Part shown: in pieces, positions 9,045-17,127 of the stretch
How positions within the stretch are numbered: position 1 is the first letter of the stretch
Layout: every line of letters begins with the position of its first letter
DNA from: Deltaproteobacteria bacterium
GTDB lineage: Bacteria > BMS3Abin14
Reading direction: 5' to 3'
Assembly: GCA_013151915.1 (NCBI GenBank)
Contig: JAADHJ010000001.1
Location: 1-50,287 of the forward strand
Length of the DNA: 50,287 nucleotides
The notes under the pieces: model-generated
What the model was told of the DNA's origin: nothing
The model's database searches: none
The model's input: only the letters and a program-made list of their open reading frames with translations
Translations under genes and position numbers: made by a program

Positions 9045-9121
9045 GGCGGTGTAGCTCAGGTGGTTAGAGCATGCGGCTCATATCCGCAGTGTCCGGGGTT
9101 CGAGTCCCTGCACCGCCACCA
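9045..9121 (+). tRNA. tRNA-Met (anticodon CAT)
   Basis: 77 bases with CCA encoded (9119-9121). The acceptor stem GGCGGTG pairs with CACCGCC. The D-arm is GCTC/GAGC, the anticodon stem TGCGG/CCGCA with loop CTCATAT, and the T-arm CGGGG/CCCTG with one G-T pair. The acceptor begins with a normal G1-C72 pair and the anticodon stem lacks three stacked G-C pairs, so this is not initiator tRNA. Elongator Met is most likely. The CAT-anticodon isoleucine tRNA modified by TilS (gene at 20884) cannot be fully excluded without a model. Confidence 0.93.
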
Positions 9122-9126
9122 ACCAA

Positions 9127-9158
9127 TAAAAAAGCCCCCTTTTCGGGAGCTTTTTTTT
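9127..9158. terminator. Bidirectional rho-independent terminator
   Basis: An A-run, the arm AAGCCCCC, a TTTTC loop, the arm GGGAGCTT and a T-run make a hairpin with one mismatch and a U-tract on either strand. It sits between the plus-strand tRNA-Met and the end of the minus-strand acnB gene (9199), so it can serve both. Confidence 0.8.
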
Positions 9159-9198
9159 ATCTGTGGCATCTCGCAAGACCTGCGGATGCGCTGGACCG

Positions 9199-11793
9199 CT
9201 AGAACGCCATTGGTGTTGAGATCTCCTTCTCAATCGGCCCGACCTTTTCCTTATAAACAGCCCGGTATTCCTCGAGGGTCGGGATTTTTCCTTCCAGGGC
9301 GGACATCGCGGCCACGATGGAGGATCCGAGAAAGACCTGAGCCCCGGTTCCCATCCTGTTGTCGAAGTTCCTGGTGCTGGTGGAGACCACCGTGGCTCCG
9401 GTGGCGACCTGGGCCTGGTTTCCCATGCACAGGGAGCATCCAGGGACGTGGACGTTGGCGCCGGTCGACAGGAGGGTCTGATGCACCCCCTCGTCGGCGA
9501 GCTTTGTGTTGCTCTCCCTGTCAGGTGGAACGGTCCAGAAGCGCATGGCCGGCGGTAGGAGTTTTCCGTCCAGGATCTTGGCCACGGCCCTGAAATCGGT
9601 GATATCCGTCATGCAGGATCCTACAAATACCTCGTCGATAGCTGTCCCGGCCGCCTCCGAAAGGGTGACGATCTTGTCCGGATCGTTGGGAGCGGCGAGA
9701 AGAGGCTCCGTAATGGTGTTAAGATCCACATCGAGGATGTCGGCGTATGGCGCGCCTTCATCGGCTTCCATAACCTCCGGCGCCGCCAGCCACTTCTCCA
9801 TCAGGTTGATTATTACCTGGATCTGTTTGGAGGGGTTCCTTTTCTTGAAGTTTTCTTTCAGGAACTTCAAGTTGTTCCGGACATACTCGATTATCCTGTC
9901 AGGGTCGTGCGCAAAGGTACACGCAGCGGAGGAGCGTTCAGCGGAGGTGTCGGTGAATTTGTAGGAATCCATCACGGATATGTGCTCAAGTCCCTGGATC
10001 TCCAGTATTCGGTCCGCAAATACGTTGATTTTGCTGTCGCCCTTTTCCAGGTTGAGTTTTCCCTGCTGTAGGGCGGCGTAAGGGATTGCGTTGACCAGGT
10101 CGCGGATGGTGATTCCGGGCTGCACCTCCCCCTTGAAGCGGACCAGCACTGATTCGGGCATGTCAAGAGGCAGGTAGCCCTGGCTTCCGGCGAAAGCCAC
10201 CAGGTCCGAACCGGCCGGGAAGCTTAGGCCGATGGGATACCGAGTGTGACTGTCTCCGCCGGTGCCGACGAAGTAGGGGAGCAGGAGACGGTTGCCGTTG
10301 ACGTGGATGATGCCGTCACCGGGCCTCAGCGCGATTCCACCCAGACGGTTGGTAAAGCGCGTCAGATTCGTCTGCATGGAGGCGTCCTTGCTTCGTGGCC
10401 CCGCGGCGGTGTGACAAAAGGACTGAATAAACACTGTGGCGAAATGGGTACACGCCAGCTCCTCTAGCTCCTGGCGGGTCATCTTCCCGGTGGTATCCTG
10501 GCTGAACACGATATGCGCCTGGGGCTCAACGTACTGTCCGGGGAGGATCCCCGGCAGGCCTGCCGCTCTTCCCACCAGTTTCTGGGCGAGGGAGAATGGC
10601 TGACCTTCGGGCAGCTCCGGTTTGCGTGGCAGGGTGACGGTGGGTTCTTTAACCTCGATGCCCTGTTTTGCGCATAGTTCCCTGGCGCGGGCCGTCAGTT
10701 TACGCCCGATAATCAGGAGATTTCTTCCCCCGGCTCTGGATTCCTCCATGATGGAGATTGGGTCCACGGAAAATCTGGCGAGAATATCGCCGGAACCTTT
10801 TTCGGTGACCGTTCCCTTGGAAAAATCAACCTCCACAACCTTTCCCTCCAGAAGGTTCCCCGACTGGCAGCGGACAGGAATGGCCCCGCAGCCCCTGAGG
10901 GTATTAAAAAAGATGGGGGCGATTTTCGAGGCCATTATGATTCCGCCGCGGCGTTTGTTCGGAGTCTGTGGAATGTCGTTTCCGATCCACCAGACCAGCG
11001 AGTTGGAGGCTGATTTACGGCTGCTGCCCGTTCCGACCACGTCGCCGGCGAAAAGGATCGGCATTCCGGGATGTTCTGACCTGATCTGTTCAAGGCGATG
11101 GAGAAAATCGGTATCGTTCGGGCTGGTGGACAGCATGGACAACGCATGGAACGGAATGTCGTCCCGGGTAATAGCTTCCTGCGCCGGGGACAGGAAATCG
11201 GTGTTGATCTCCCCGCTCGTCCTGATGATAACGCATTCAACCCTTTCGGGTACCGGCGGCATGTTCTCGAACCACTTGGCTTCGGCCCAATTGCGGAGAA
11301 TATCCAGCGCAAAGGGGTTGCCGTCCGACGCCAGTTCGGCGATTTTGGTGATCATCAAGGGAGAAATGAGGATGGTCAGGGATAGGGCTTTTGCAGCTGC
11401 GGCCGCAATGTCCTCACCGGCGTCAAGGGCTTCCACCAGGAAGGGGATGTTTGCACCGCCCCCCATCTGCCCAAGCATTTCCACGGCGTCTTGAGGGGAG
11501 ATGTATCTGGATGATTTCTCACCCCTAAGAATCCCGCCGAGAAATTCAGCCTTGACGTAGGACGCATCGGTAACTCCGGGAGAGACCCTCTCCCGGAGCA
11601 TGTAAAGGAGGGTCTGTGCGGTGTCTTCAAGGCCCGGCTTGACCATAGCCTTGGGATCAAGGCTGTTCGATTGCAGGGATTCACATACCGCTTTCGTCTC
11701 CTCATCGCTCAGAGGAAGGGGGGGGATTCCCTTGGATAGACGCTCCTCGACAGCCTTTAAATATTTTTGGAAAATAGGGTTCAGATTGCTCAT
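9199..11793 (-). CDS. acnB: Bifunctional aconitate hydratase 2 / 2-methylisocitrate dehydratase
   Basis: 864 residues, matching the AcnB type (E. coli 865), with an N-terminal HEAT-like domain, the swivel domain second and the catalytic Fe-S domains at the C-terminal end. It isomerises citrate and isocitrate in the TCA cycle. Cluster ligands are visible as Cys727 in GSCMTDITDF and Cys786 and Cys789 in CSLCMGNQAQ. Their spacing (59 and 3) equals that of E. coli AcnB (710, 769, 772). The ATG is preceded by GAGGAGG six bases upstream. The gene stands alone between two gene-poor stretches. A 15-base palindrome lies about 90 bases upstream of the start. Confidence 0.97.
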   Translation of the reverse strand: MSNLNPIFQKYLKAVEERLSKGIPPLPLSDEETKAVCESLQSNSLDPKAMVKPGLEDTAQTLLYMLRERVSPGVTDASYVKAEFLGGILRGEKSSRYISPQDAVEMLGQMGGGANIPFLVEALDAGEDIAAAAAKALSLTILISPLMITKIAELASDGNPFALDILRNWAEAKWFENMPPVPERVECVIIRTSGEINTDFLSPAQEAITRDDIPFHALSMLSTSPNDTDFLHRLEQIRSEHPGMPILFAGDVVGTGSSRKSASNSLVWWIGNDIPQTPNKRRGGIIMASKIAPIFFNTLRGCGAIPVRCQSGNLLEGKVVEVDFSKGTVTEKGSGDILARFSVDPISIMEESRAGGRNLLIIGRKLTARARELCAKQGIEVKEPTVTLPRKPELPEGQPFSLAQKLVGRAAGLPGILPGQYVEPQAHIVFSQDTTGKMTRQELEELACTHFATVFIQSFCHTAAGPRSKDASMQTNLTRFTNRLGGIALRPGDGIIHVNGNRLLLPYFVGTGGDSHTRYPIGLSFPAGSDLVAFAGSQGYLPLDMPESVLVRFKGEVQPGITIRDLVNAIPYAALQQGKLNLEKGDSKINVFADRILEIQGLEHISVMDSYKFTDTSAERSSAACTFAHDPDRIIEYVRNNLKFLKENFKKRNPSKQIQVIINLMEKWLAAPEVMEADEGAPYADILDVDLNTITEPLLAAPNDPDKIVTLSEAAGTAIDEVFVGSCMTDITDFRAVAKILDGKLLPPAMRFWTVPPDRESNTKLADEGVHQTLLSTGANVHVPGCSLCMGNQAQVATGATVVSTSTRNFDNRMGTGAQVFLGSSIVAAMSALEGKIPTLEEYRAVYKEKVGPIEKEISTPMAF

Positions 11794-11880
11794 GGATTGC
11801 CTCCTCAGTGCGATGTAGACCTTTTCCTAACTGGTGAATGCAAATAACGGGACACGGGTCCCGGAGATTGGGACTGTCTC

Positions 11881-11895
11881 TGTATACTGTATACA
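11881..11895 (-). promoter_or_regulatory. Palindromic operator-like site upstream of acnB
   Basis: TGTATAC-T-GTATACA is a perfect 7+7 palindrome with a one-base centre, 88 bases upstream of the acnB start. Read on the minus strand, the second half provides a TATACA -10 box with TTTTCA 18 bases before it, so a regulator bound here would cover the promoter. The GTATAC half-site style resembles sites used by GntR-family regulators. That link is only inference. Confidence 0.45.
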
Positions 11896-12001
11896 ATTTT
11901 TGGGTGAAAATAAAGGGTTTCATATGGTATTCCGGGGTCTAAGGTCCTGAAAGCAGGGTCCATGATCTTGGGTCTAGGGTCCAGGAAACTTCGACCTGTC
12001 A

Positions 12002-12474
12002 CGGGATTGCCGCGTCACTCTCGTCTGCCTCGATGCTCCTCGCAATGACAGCGAAATAATAAATGTACGCATTAACCGGATGAACCGACTTCTAAGGCTT
12101 ACTAACCGCTGATGCACGCTGATTCTCGCTGATAAATCTAAGTCTAAACCTTAGGGGTTGAACTTAATCCGCGTCCATCTGCGTTCATCCGCGGTAAATG
12201 ACTTCAAGACTTATTGGCCGCTGATGCACGCTGATTTCCGCTGATAGATCTAAAACTGAACCATAATATGGGGGGGTGTCTCCAGTGAGACAGCGAACGG
12301 GTGGTGAAATAATGTGCCTTGTTGCGGAGAGCAGCTCTTTAACCCGAAAGATTTCAGGTTTTATCCGCTTCCGATGTTTGCCTTATCCCTTCCATCCCCT
12401 TCATCCCTGTTAGACCAAGCCTTTGCATCCGCTTTTCCCCTCTGGACACTGGACTCTGGACTGATTTACCCCGT
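12002..12474 (-). repeat. Composite intergenic repeat block, copy 1 (inverted relative to copy 2)
   Basis: Three repeat words stand in series and, read on the minus strand, keep the same order as at 36450-36760. First (12374-12463) is a word holding GTCCAGAGTCCAGTGTCCAG and GGATGCAAAGGCTTGGTCTA. Second (about 12106-12252) is two copies, at 12106-12140 and 12218-12252, of a 35-base unit CCGCTGATGCACGCTGATT...CGCTGATA, with TCCGCGTCCATCTGCGTTC between them. Third (12002-12060) is a word with TCATTGCGAGGAGCATCGAGG. No coding potential is seen. Confidence 0.75.
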
Positions 12475-12485
12475 TGAACGTTCTT

Positions 12486-13511
12486 TCAGGGTCGTGGGTC
12501 CATAATCTCGATTTTGGCCTTTGATCGAAGCACCTCCACAAGTTCGGAAATCATTGCCCTGGCCTTTTTTCGCCGCAATTTTGCGACGATTTCATCGCGG
12601 ACCTCGTTAAGCGGTCGATAGGCTGAAGGTCGGTAGGATACGACCTTGAAGATGCGAAAGCCTCCTCGCGTCTCAACAGGTGGACTGATCCCCCCCTCAG
12701 GGAGGGAAAAGACGATTTTTTCGATGGAGTTGTGAAGGTTGCCTTCCTGAATGAGTCCCATGTCGCCGGCGGTGGCTCCGGCAGCCGGATCCTGGGAATA
12801 TTTCCGTGCGAGGGATGCGAAATCGGAACCTTTCTCCGCTTCGTTGTGGATCAACCTTGCTCTGGAGAGGGCGGAATGGACCTCGGATTTGTTTTTCCAT
12901 GTTTTGACCCGTATGAAAATCTGGTTTACATGGGCAGCCCTGGCAACGCGATACATCTCCAGATTCGCACTGTAAAAAGGTTCGATCTCCGCAGGTGACA
13001 CATGGATCCTGGAGTAGACAGCTTTATCCAGATAATGGTTGATAACCAGATTCCTGAAGATGTTCTTTTTTAGATCCCGAATATCCATGTTTATGCAGCT
13101 AAGGGCCGCGGAGAGACGCTCCTTTCCACCTATTCTGGCGAGCTCCATCCGGTAGCGGCGCTCGACCTCTTTATCCAACCCCGGGAAACTCTGTTTGAGC
13201 CCTTCCTGGTAGAGAAGCTCTATGTCAATAAGGCGCCTCAATGCCCTGTTATTGTCGGGGGCCGGGGGTTTTCCATCTTGCGATAGTTCTTTTTGAGCCG
13301 GTCCCTGCCGTACGAGAGATGCCTCCAATGCGCAGCTGATATCAGACCGATAAATAGGCATCCCGTTCACCTTTGCAACCGCCTGGGGTGATGACTGGGA
13401 ATAGGCCGGGGGAACAAGCAGGAGGCACAAAAAAACCAGGAAAAACACGGGACCCGTTGACAGGCCGATATGGAAAGGGTGGATAATCTGTTTTTGTGAC
13501 CTGGATAGCAT
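12486..13511 (-). CDS. Secreted PpiC-type (parvulin) peptidyl-prolyl isomerase, SurA-like
   Basis: 341 residues. A hydrophobic stretch at about 22-38 (FFLVFLCLLLVPPAYS) looks like a Sec signal peptide. A SurA_N-like region follows (VAKVNGMPIYRSDI near 43), then a parvulin domain at about 196-300, seen in VNQIFIRVKTW, GSDFASLARKYSQDP, AGDMGLI and GGFRIFKVVSYRP. Such proteins fold or chaperone exported proteins in the periplasm. No strong ribosome binding site precedes the chosen ATG and the exact start is uncertain. The gene follows a terminator that closes the upstream nadE-ppiC unit, so it probably has its own promoter. It is paralogous to the neighbour at 13654-14778. Confidence 0.85.
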   Translation of the reverse strand: MLSRSQKQIIHPFHIGLSTGPVFFLVFLCLLLVPPAYSQSSPQAVAKVNGMPIYRSDISCALEASLVRQGPAQKELSQDGKPPAPDNNRALRRLIDIELLYQEGLKQSFPGLDKEVERRYRMELARIGGKERLSAALSCINMDIRDLKKNIFRNLVINHYLDKAVYSRIHVSPAEIEPFYSANLEMYRVARAAHVNQIFIRVKTWKNKSEVHSALSRARLIHNEAEKGSDFASLARKYSQDPAAGATAGDMGLIQEGNLHNSIEKIVFSLPEGGISPPVETRGGFRIFKVVSYRPSAYRPLNEVRDEIVAKLRRKKARAMISELVEVLRSKAKIEIMDPRP

Positions 13512-13542
13512 TATTACGTTAATCCTGTTCCGAGAAAAGAAA

Positions 13543-13567
13543 GGGGCGGCCCTTTCAGAACCGCCCC
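13543..13567 (-). terminator. Rho-independent terminator of the PpiC lipoprotein gene
   Basis: A perfect 7-base GC stem, GGGGCGG/CCGCCCC, with an 11-base loop. On the minus strand it is followed by a pyrimidine run (TTTCTTTTC). It lies about 86 bases past the stop at 13654 and just upstream of the next minus-strand gene. Confidence 0.75.
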
Positions 13568-13653
13568 TCCATTTCTTTACTAACCCAACCGGACCGATTT
13601 GTCAATGCAACTGTCGATAATCCATAAGGCCGATGGGGTTTCCCGACAGGCTC

Positions 13654-14778
13654 CTAGTTCGATGGCGGGTGCCCTGGAGGCAGTCCCGGCCGGCCGCTGT
13701 GGGGGGAGAGCCCGCTTTGTGGGGACGGCTTGAACAGAATCTGAATGTCGGCCCGGCCGGCAAGCTCCTTGATCTTCTTTCCAATCGCTTCGTTAATCCT
13801 GGAGTTCGTGAGGTCTGAGACGATTTTGCCTTTAACCTCCTCAAAAGGTACAATTCGTGCTTCCTTTCGATCGGTAAGCTTGATGACGTGATACCCGAAC
13901 TGGGTAAGCACCGGGTCGCTTACCTCTCCCACCTTCATCCCGAAGACGGCTTCTTCAAACGGTTTAACCATTCTTCCCCGCCCGAAATATCCCAGGTCAC
14001 CACCGGAAGGGCCGCTGGGCCCTTCAGAGTTCTCCCGTGCCAGGGCGGCGAAATCGGCACCCTTCTCCCGGGCCTTTTTCGCAATCTCTCTTGCGCGTGC
14101 GAGGGCCTTGCCCTTTTCCTTTTCGGACGCGTCTTTGGCGACATTGATCAGAATGTGACTGGCCTTCACCTGCTCGTCTTTGCGGAAGGAGTCAGGATTG
14201 CTGTCGTAGTTTTTCTTTGCCTCATCGTCCGTAACCGCAATGCCGGAGATGATGGTTTTGTTAAGGAATCCCTGAATAGTCAGCTGTTTTTTAATGTTGG
14301 TCTTGAGGGAGTCTTCGGTGAAGCCTCGTTTCACCATCTCGGCATTGAACTGGTCCCTGGTTGGAAATTGGCCCGCGAGTTTATTGAACGATTCGTCCAC
14401 CTTTTCCTTGGATGCTTTGAAACCTTCCTTGGTGGCTTCTTGATAAAGCAGTTCTCCGGAGACCAGCTGGTCCAGAATCCTGGGGCCGAGTTGATTCATC
14501 AATGCCTCCGTGGACACGTTCTCACCCCCACTCATTCCGATGGCTGTGTTTCTCACCGCCGTTTCAACCGCGCTCAGGGGTATTGGATCGCCGTTGACGA
14601 GGGCGGCAACTCCACTGCCGGCTACAGCTGTGGTCTTTCCGGCCGATACCGCCTCCGATGGGGCGTTGGGCGGGGATACCTCGGTGGACGGCTGTCCCCC
14701 ATCCTTGGCACAGGAGACCACCGGCAGGGTAATTAGAAGCGCCATGGTACAGGCGAAAAGGTAACGGAATAATTTCAT
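13654..14778 (-). CDS. PpiC-type peptidyl-prolyl isomerase lipoprotein (PrsA/SurA-like foldase)
   Basis: 374 residues. The N-terminus [16 protein letters not shown] ends in a lipobox VVSC (Cys23), so the mature protein should be a lipid-anchored envelope protein. After a low-complexity linker comes a SurA_N/trigger-factor-like helical region ([17 protein letters not shown] to about residue 190). A clear parvulin domain at about 205-305 follows, with [35 protein letters not shown] and [12 protein letters not shown] Pro/Gly-rich tail ends the protein. It catalyses prolyl isomerisation and assists folding of exported proteins. The start has AAGGA eight bases upstream. It begins 18 bases after nadE and is probably cotranscribed with it. 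Confidence 0.9.
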   Translation of the reverse strand: MKLFRYLFACTMALLITLPVVSCAKDGGQPSTEVSPPNAPSEAVSAGKTTAVAGSGVAALVNGDPIPLSAVETAVRNTAIGMSGGENVSTEALMNQLGPRILDQLVSGELLYQEATKEGFKASKEKVDESFNKLAGQFPTRDQFNAEMVKRGFTEDSLKTNIKKQLTIQGFLNKTIISGIAVTDDEAKKNYDSNPDSFRKDEQVKASHILINVAKDASEKEKGKALARAREIAKKAREKGADFAALARENSEGPSGPSGGDLGYFGRGRMVKPFEEAVFGMKVGEVSDPVLTQFGYHVIKLTDRKEARIVPFEEVKGKIVSDLTNSRINEAIGKKIKELAGRADIQILFKPSPQSGLSPHSGRPGLPPGHPPSN

Positions 14779-14796
14779 GGTTGGATCCTTTCTTAA

Positions 14797-16446
14797 CTAA
14801 TAAAGCCTGTATTTGGCAATAGGATACCGTCTCCCGAGTCCGAATGCATTCCAGCTGACTTTGATTCCGGGGGCGGCCTGCTGTCTCTTGTACTCGTTGC
14901 CCTCCACCATGTTCAAAATGGAACGCACAAGGTCCTCCTTATACCCCAAACCGACGATTTCCGACAGAGTTTTGTGGTCCTCGATGTACGCTTTCAATAT
15001 GGGATCCAGGAGGACATAGGGGGGGAGTGAATCCTCGTCTCGCTGGTTGGGACGCAGCTCGGCGGATGGCTCCTTGGTAAGTACTCTGCCAGGTATCAGC
15101 TCTTCGTTCCGGTTGAGATACCTGCAGATCTCATAGACTTCCCCTTTGTAAAGGTCGCTGATGACCGCCAGCCCGCCGGACATATCCCCATAGAGTGTGC
15201 AGTATCCCGTGGCCAGTTCCGATTTATTCCCGGTGGACAGTACGAGATGGCCGAAGCGGTTGGATAGGGCCATGAGGATATTTCCCCTGATCCGTGCTTG
15301 GATATTTTCCTCGGTAACGTTACCAGGCAGGCCCTCAAGACCATCAGATAATTCATTAAGGTAAGACGTATAAATATTTGATATGTCTATTTTTTTTATA
15401 TTAATTTTTAGATTGTGAGCCAGGGCCTGCGCATCCGTTACGCTCTCCCGGGACGTGTAGGGAGAGGACATGAGGATACCGAGGACGTTTTCAGGTCCCA
15501 GGGCGTCGGCAGCCACCGCGGCCGTCAGGGACGAATCAATGCCACCTGAAAGCCCGAGGACCGCTGAAGGGAAACCGCACTTCAAGGCGTAGTCCCCAAG
15601 GCCCCTCACCAGAGCCCTGTAGACGGCCTCGGTTCCGTCCATGTCGGGGATATCGGTGACAGGTGAGGGTAGGTCAACAAGGTCAACGAGGAGCATATCC
15701 TCCTCGAATCCTTTAGCCAGCGCCACGATCCGGCCGTTTTTATCCATTACCAGGCTTCGCCCGTCGAAAACCAGGGAATCGTTTCCTCCAACCTGGTTGA
15801 CGTAGATCACCGGGACTTCAAAACGCCTGGCGATATTGGCCAGCATCTCTATTCTCAGGTGCCCCTTGCCCCGGCTGAAAGGCGAGGATGCGATGTTGAT
15901 AAGCGGCACAGGGTTAGAGGAGAGGAATTCCTCAACGGGGTCCAGGTGGTACTGCCTGGTGAGCCAGAATGTCTTGTCGTTCCAGGCATCTTCACATATG
16001 GAGACGCCCGCTTTCGAACCTTCCAGATCAAAGGAGGTAAGCTTCCGTCCGGGCTCGAAGTAACGGCTCTCATCGAAGACATCGTAAGTGGGAAGCAGGA
16101 CCTTCCGGTGAATGTCAAGTATACGCCCATCTCTGATCAGGACTGCCGAATTGTGCAGGGGCTTGCCCTCTCCCGGTGTATCGCTGGGCAGGATGGTTCC
16201 AACAAGCAGGGACAGTCCCAGGCCCGCAGTCCGTTCAACGAGGGTCCGGAGGGCATCCGCGGTCTGCCGGGTAAAGTTCGGGTTGGTCAGCAGGTCCAGG
16301 GGGGGGTAGCCGGTAACGGACAGTTCCGGGAATATGGCCAGAGATGACCCGGATTCACGGGCCTTCCCGGCTTCGGAGAGGATCTTCCCGATGTTTCCGG
16401 AAAAATCCGCAACGGTCGTGTTGACCTGGTGAAGAGAGATCTTCAT
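14797..16446 (-). CDS. nadE: Glutamine-dependent NAD+ synthetase
   Basis: 549 residues from the ATG at 16446 (MKISLHQVNTTVADF, the family's usual start). An upstream in-frame ATG at 16488 adds 14 residues without family support, and neither start has an ideal ribosome binding site. The N-terminal carbon-nitrogen hydrolase domain (1-260) carries the triad Glu41, Lys115 and Cys151 that frees ammonia from glutamine. The C-terminal synthetase domain has the PP-loop SGGIDSS at 300-306. The enzyme amidates deamido-NAD to NAD in the cytoplasm. A very AT-rich patch of about 50 bases (15360-15412) encodes INIKKIDISNIYTSYLNEL within the synthetase domain. The frame is intact there. Confidence 0.96.
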   Translation of the reverse strand: MKISLHQVNTTVADFSGNIGKILSEAGKARESGSSLAIFPELSVTGYPPLDLLTNPNFTRQTADALRTLVERTAGLGLSLLVGTILPSDTPGEGKPLHNSAVLIRDGRILDIHRKVLLPTYDVFDESRYFEPGRKLTSFDLEGSKAGVSICEDAWNDKTFWLTRQYHLDPVEEFLSSNPVPLINIASSPFSRGKGHLRIEMLANIARRFEVPVIYVNQVGGNDSLVFDGRSLVMDKNGRIVALAKGFEEDMLLVDLVDLPSPVTDIPDMDGTEAVYRALVRGLGDYALKCGFPSAVLGLSGGIDSSLTAAVAADALGPENVLGILMSSPYTSRESVTDAQALAHNLKINIKKIDISNIYTSYLNELSDGLEGLPGNVTEENIQARIRGNILMALSNRFGHLVLSTGNKSELATGYCTLYGDMSGGLAVISDLYKGEVYEICRYLNRNEELIPGRVLTKEPSAELRPNQRDEDSLPPYVLLDPILKAYIEDHKTLSEIVGLGYKEDLVRSILNMVEGNEYKRQQAAPGIKVSWNAFGLGRRYPIAKYRLY

Positions 16447-16516
16447 GCGAGGGCCATAATCATAGATAAGGCCCCTTCTGTCAACCATAGCCTCTTGTCG
16501 ACCGAAGCTCTATGCA

Positions 16517-16537
16517 CCCCTGTGTCAGAGACAGGGG
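16517..16537. repeat. Inverted repeat sharing a 16-base word with the left edge
   Basis: CCCCTGT-GTCAGAG-ACAGGGG is a perfect 7-base stem. GTGTCAGAGACAGGGG (16522-16537) also occurs at 103-118, and its first 15 bases occur at 2234-2248 inside fumC. It lies between the divergent nadE and csoR genes. Its role is unknown. Confidence 0.5.
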
Positions 16538-16545
16538 GGGAATAT

Positions 16546-16576
16546 TTTACTTGTATACCATAGGGGGGTATGGTAT
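16546..16576 (+). promoter_or_regulatory. Promoter and CsoR-type operator of the copper operon
   Basis: TTTACT (16546-16551) and TATGGT (16569-16574) are spaced by 17 bases. Across the spacer and -10 box lies ATACCATA-GGGGGG-TATGGTAT (16555-16576), a perfect 8-base inverted repeat around a G-tract. Known CsoR operators are pseudo-palindromes with a G/C-tract centre flanked by TAC/GTA, so this fits self-repression by the adjacent csoR, relieved by Cu(I). Confidence 0.7.
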
Positions 16577-16600
16577 TTTCGTCAAAAGGAGGGTGTGACA

Positions 16601-16879
16601 TTGGAGAAGAAAGTGACGACCCATTTAGAGCAGGTGCCCAGGCTTAACCGAATTGAGGGACAGGTCAGGGGGATCAAGCGGATGATAGAGGAAGAGCGAT
16701 ACTGTGTGGATATCCTGATCCAGTTAAAATCCATATCCAGCGCACTGGCCAAGGTCCAGGAGAATATCTTTCGCCACCATCTGGAAAGCTGTGTGAAAGA
16801 TTCATTAAGCGGAAGCAAACAGGAGGATAAAGAAAAAAAAGTGGAAGAGGTCATCAGACTTCTGGGCAAATTCCGGTGA
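16601..16879 (+). CDS. csoR: Copper-sensing transcriptional repressor CsoR
   Basis: 92 residues, all-helical CsoR/RcnR/FrmR (DUF156) family. A GTG at 16595 is in frame but only one base from AGGAGGG. The TTG at 16601 has seven-base spacing and is preferred. The metal-ligand set is Cys35, His60 and Cys64 (YCVDIL and HHLESC), the Cys-His-Cys pattern of Cu(I)-sensing CsoR. RcnR would have His at the last position, and FrmR lacks this set. The neighbours, a Cys/His-rich small protein and a Cu ATPase, support copper. Without Cu(I) it should bind the operator at 16555-16576 and repress its own operon. Confidence 0.92.
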   Translation: MEKKVTTHLEQVPRLNRIEGQVRGIKRMIEEERYCVDILIQLKSISSALAKVQENIFRHHLESCVKDSLSGSKQEDKEKKVEEVIRLLGKFR

Positions 16880-16922
16880 TCCAAGTCTTTCCAATATCTC
16901 TCCCAGCGATAGGAGACAGGAT

Positions 16923-17084
16923 ATGACGTCTGGAAATATTATAACGATACTTTTGGTTGTAGGCTTCGGTTACATGATGTTCCGCGGCGGGTGCTGCGGA
17001 GGTCATGGCGGAAAGCACGGGGGGAAAAAACATGACTCCAACGAGAATAAGGAAGAAGAATCTATGGAAAATGAAGTAGATTAA
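16923..17084 (+). CDS. Small Cys/His-rich membrane protein of the copper operon, 53 residues
   Basis: An ATG with AGGAG eight bases upstream, 43 bases after csoR and 43 bases before the Cu ATPase. Residues 4-20 form one membrane segment ([17 protein letters not shown]). This is followed by [18 protein letters not shown], a compact run of two cysteines and three histidines, then an acidic tail ([13 protein letters not shown]). The layout suggests a membrane-tethered metal-binding peptide that could hand Cu(I) to, or buffer it near, the ATPase. Similar short His/Cys-rich membrane proteins are often seen beside Cu ATPases, but I cannot name a family with certainty. Copper binding is inferred from motif and context. 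Confidence 0.7.
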   Translation: MTSGNIITILLVVGFGYMMFRGGCCGGHGGKHGGKKHDSNENKEEESMENEVD

Positions 17085-17127
17085 ACCCGGTGAACATTGC
17101 CGGATAGTCCTGGATAAGGAGACGTTA

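Larger units (their letters stand above)
11794..12485. other. Repeat-filled gene-free stretch between acnB and a PpiC gene
   Basis: About 690 bases with no gene. The first 100 bases are the acnB leader and promoter with the palindrome at 11881-11895. From about 12002 to 12474 it is made of dispersed intergenic repeats that recur in inverted orientation at 36450-36760. The remainder (11900-12000 and 12260-12360) shows no structure I can name. Confidence 0.6.

Noticed and set aside
9045-9121. Initiator tRNA for the CAT-anticodon tRNA
   Set aside because: It has a paired first acceptor position and lacks the three stacked G-C pairs in the anticodon stem.
12314-12505. Plus-strand frame of 63 codons in the acnB downstream gap
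   Set aside because: It runs through the dispersed repeat block and into the antisense strand of the PpiC gene; no ribosome site or domain.
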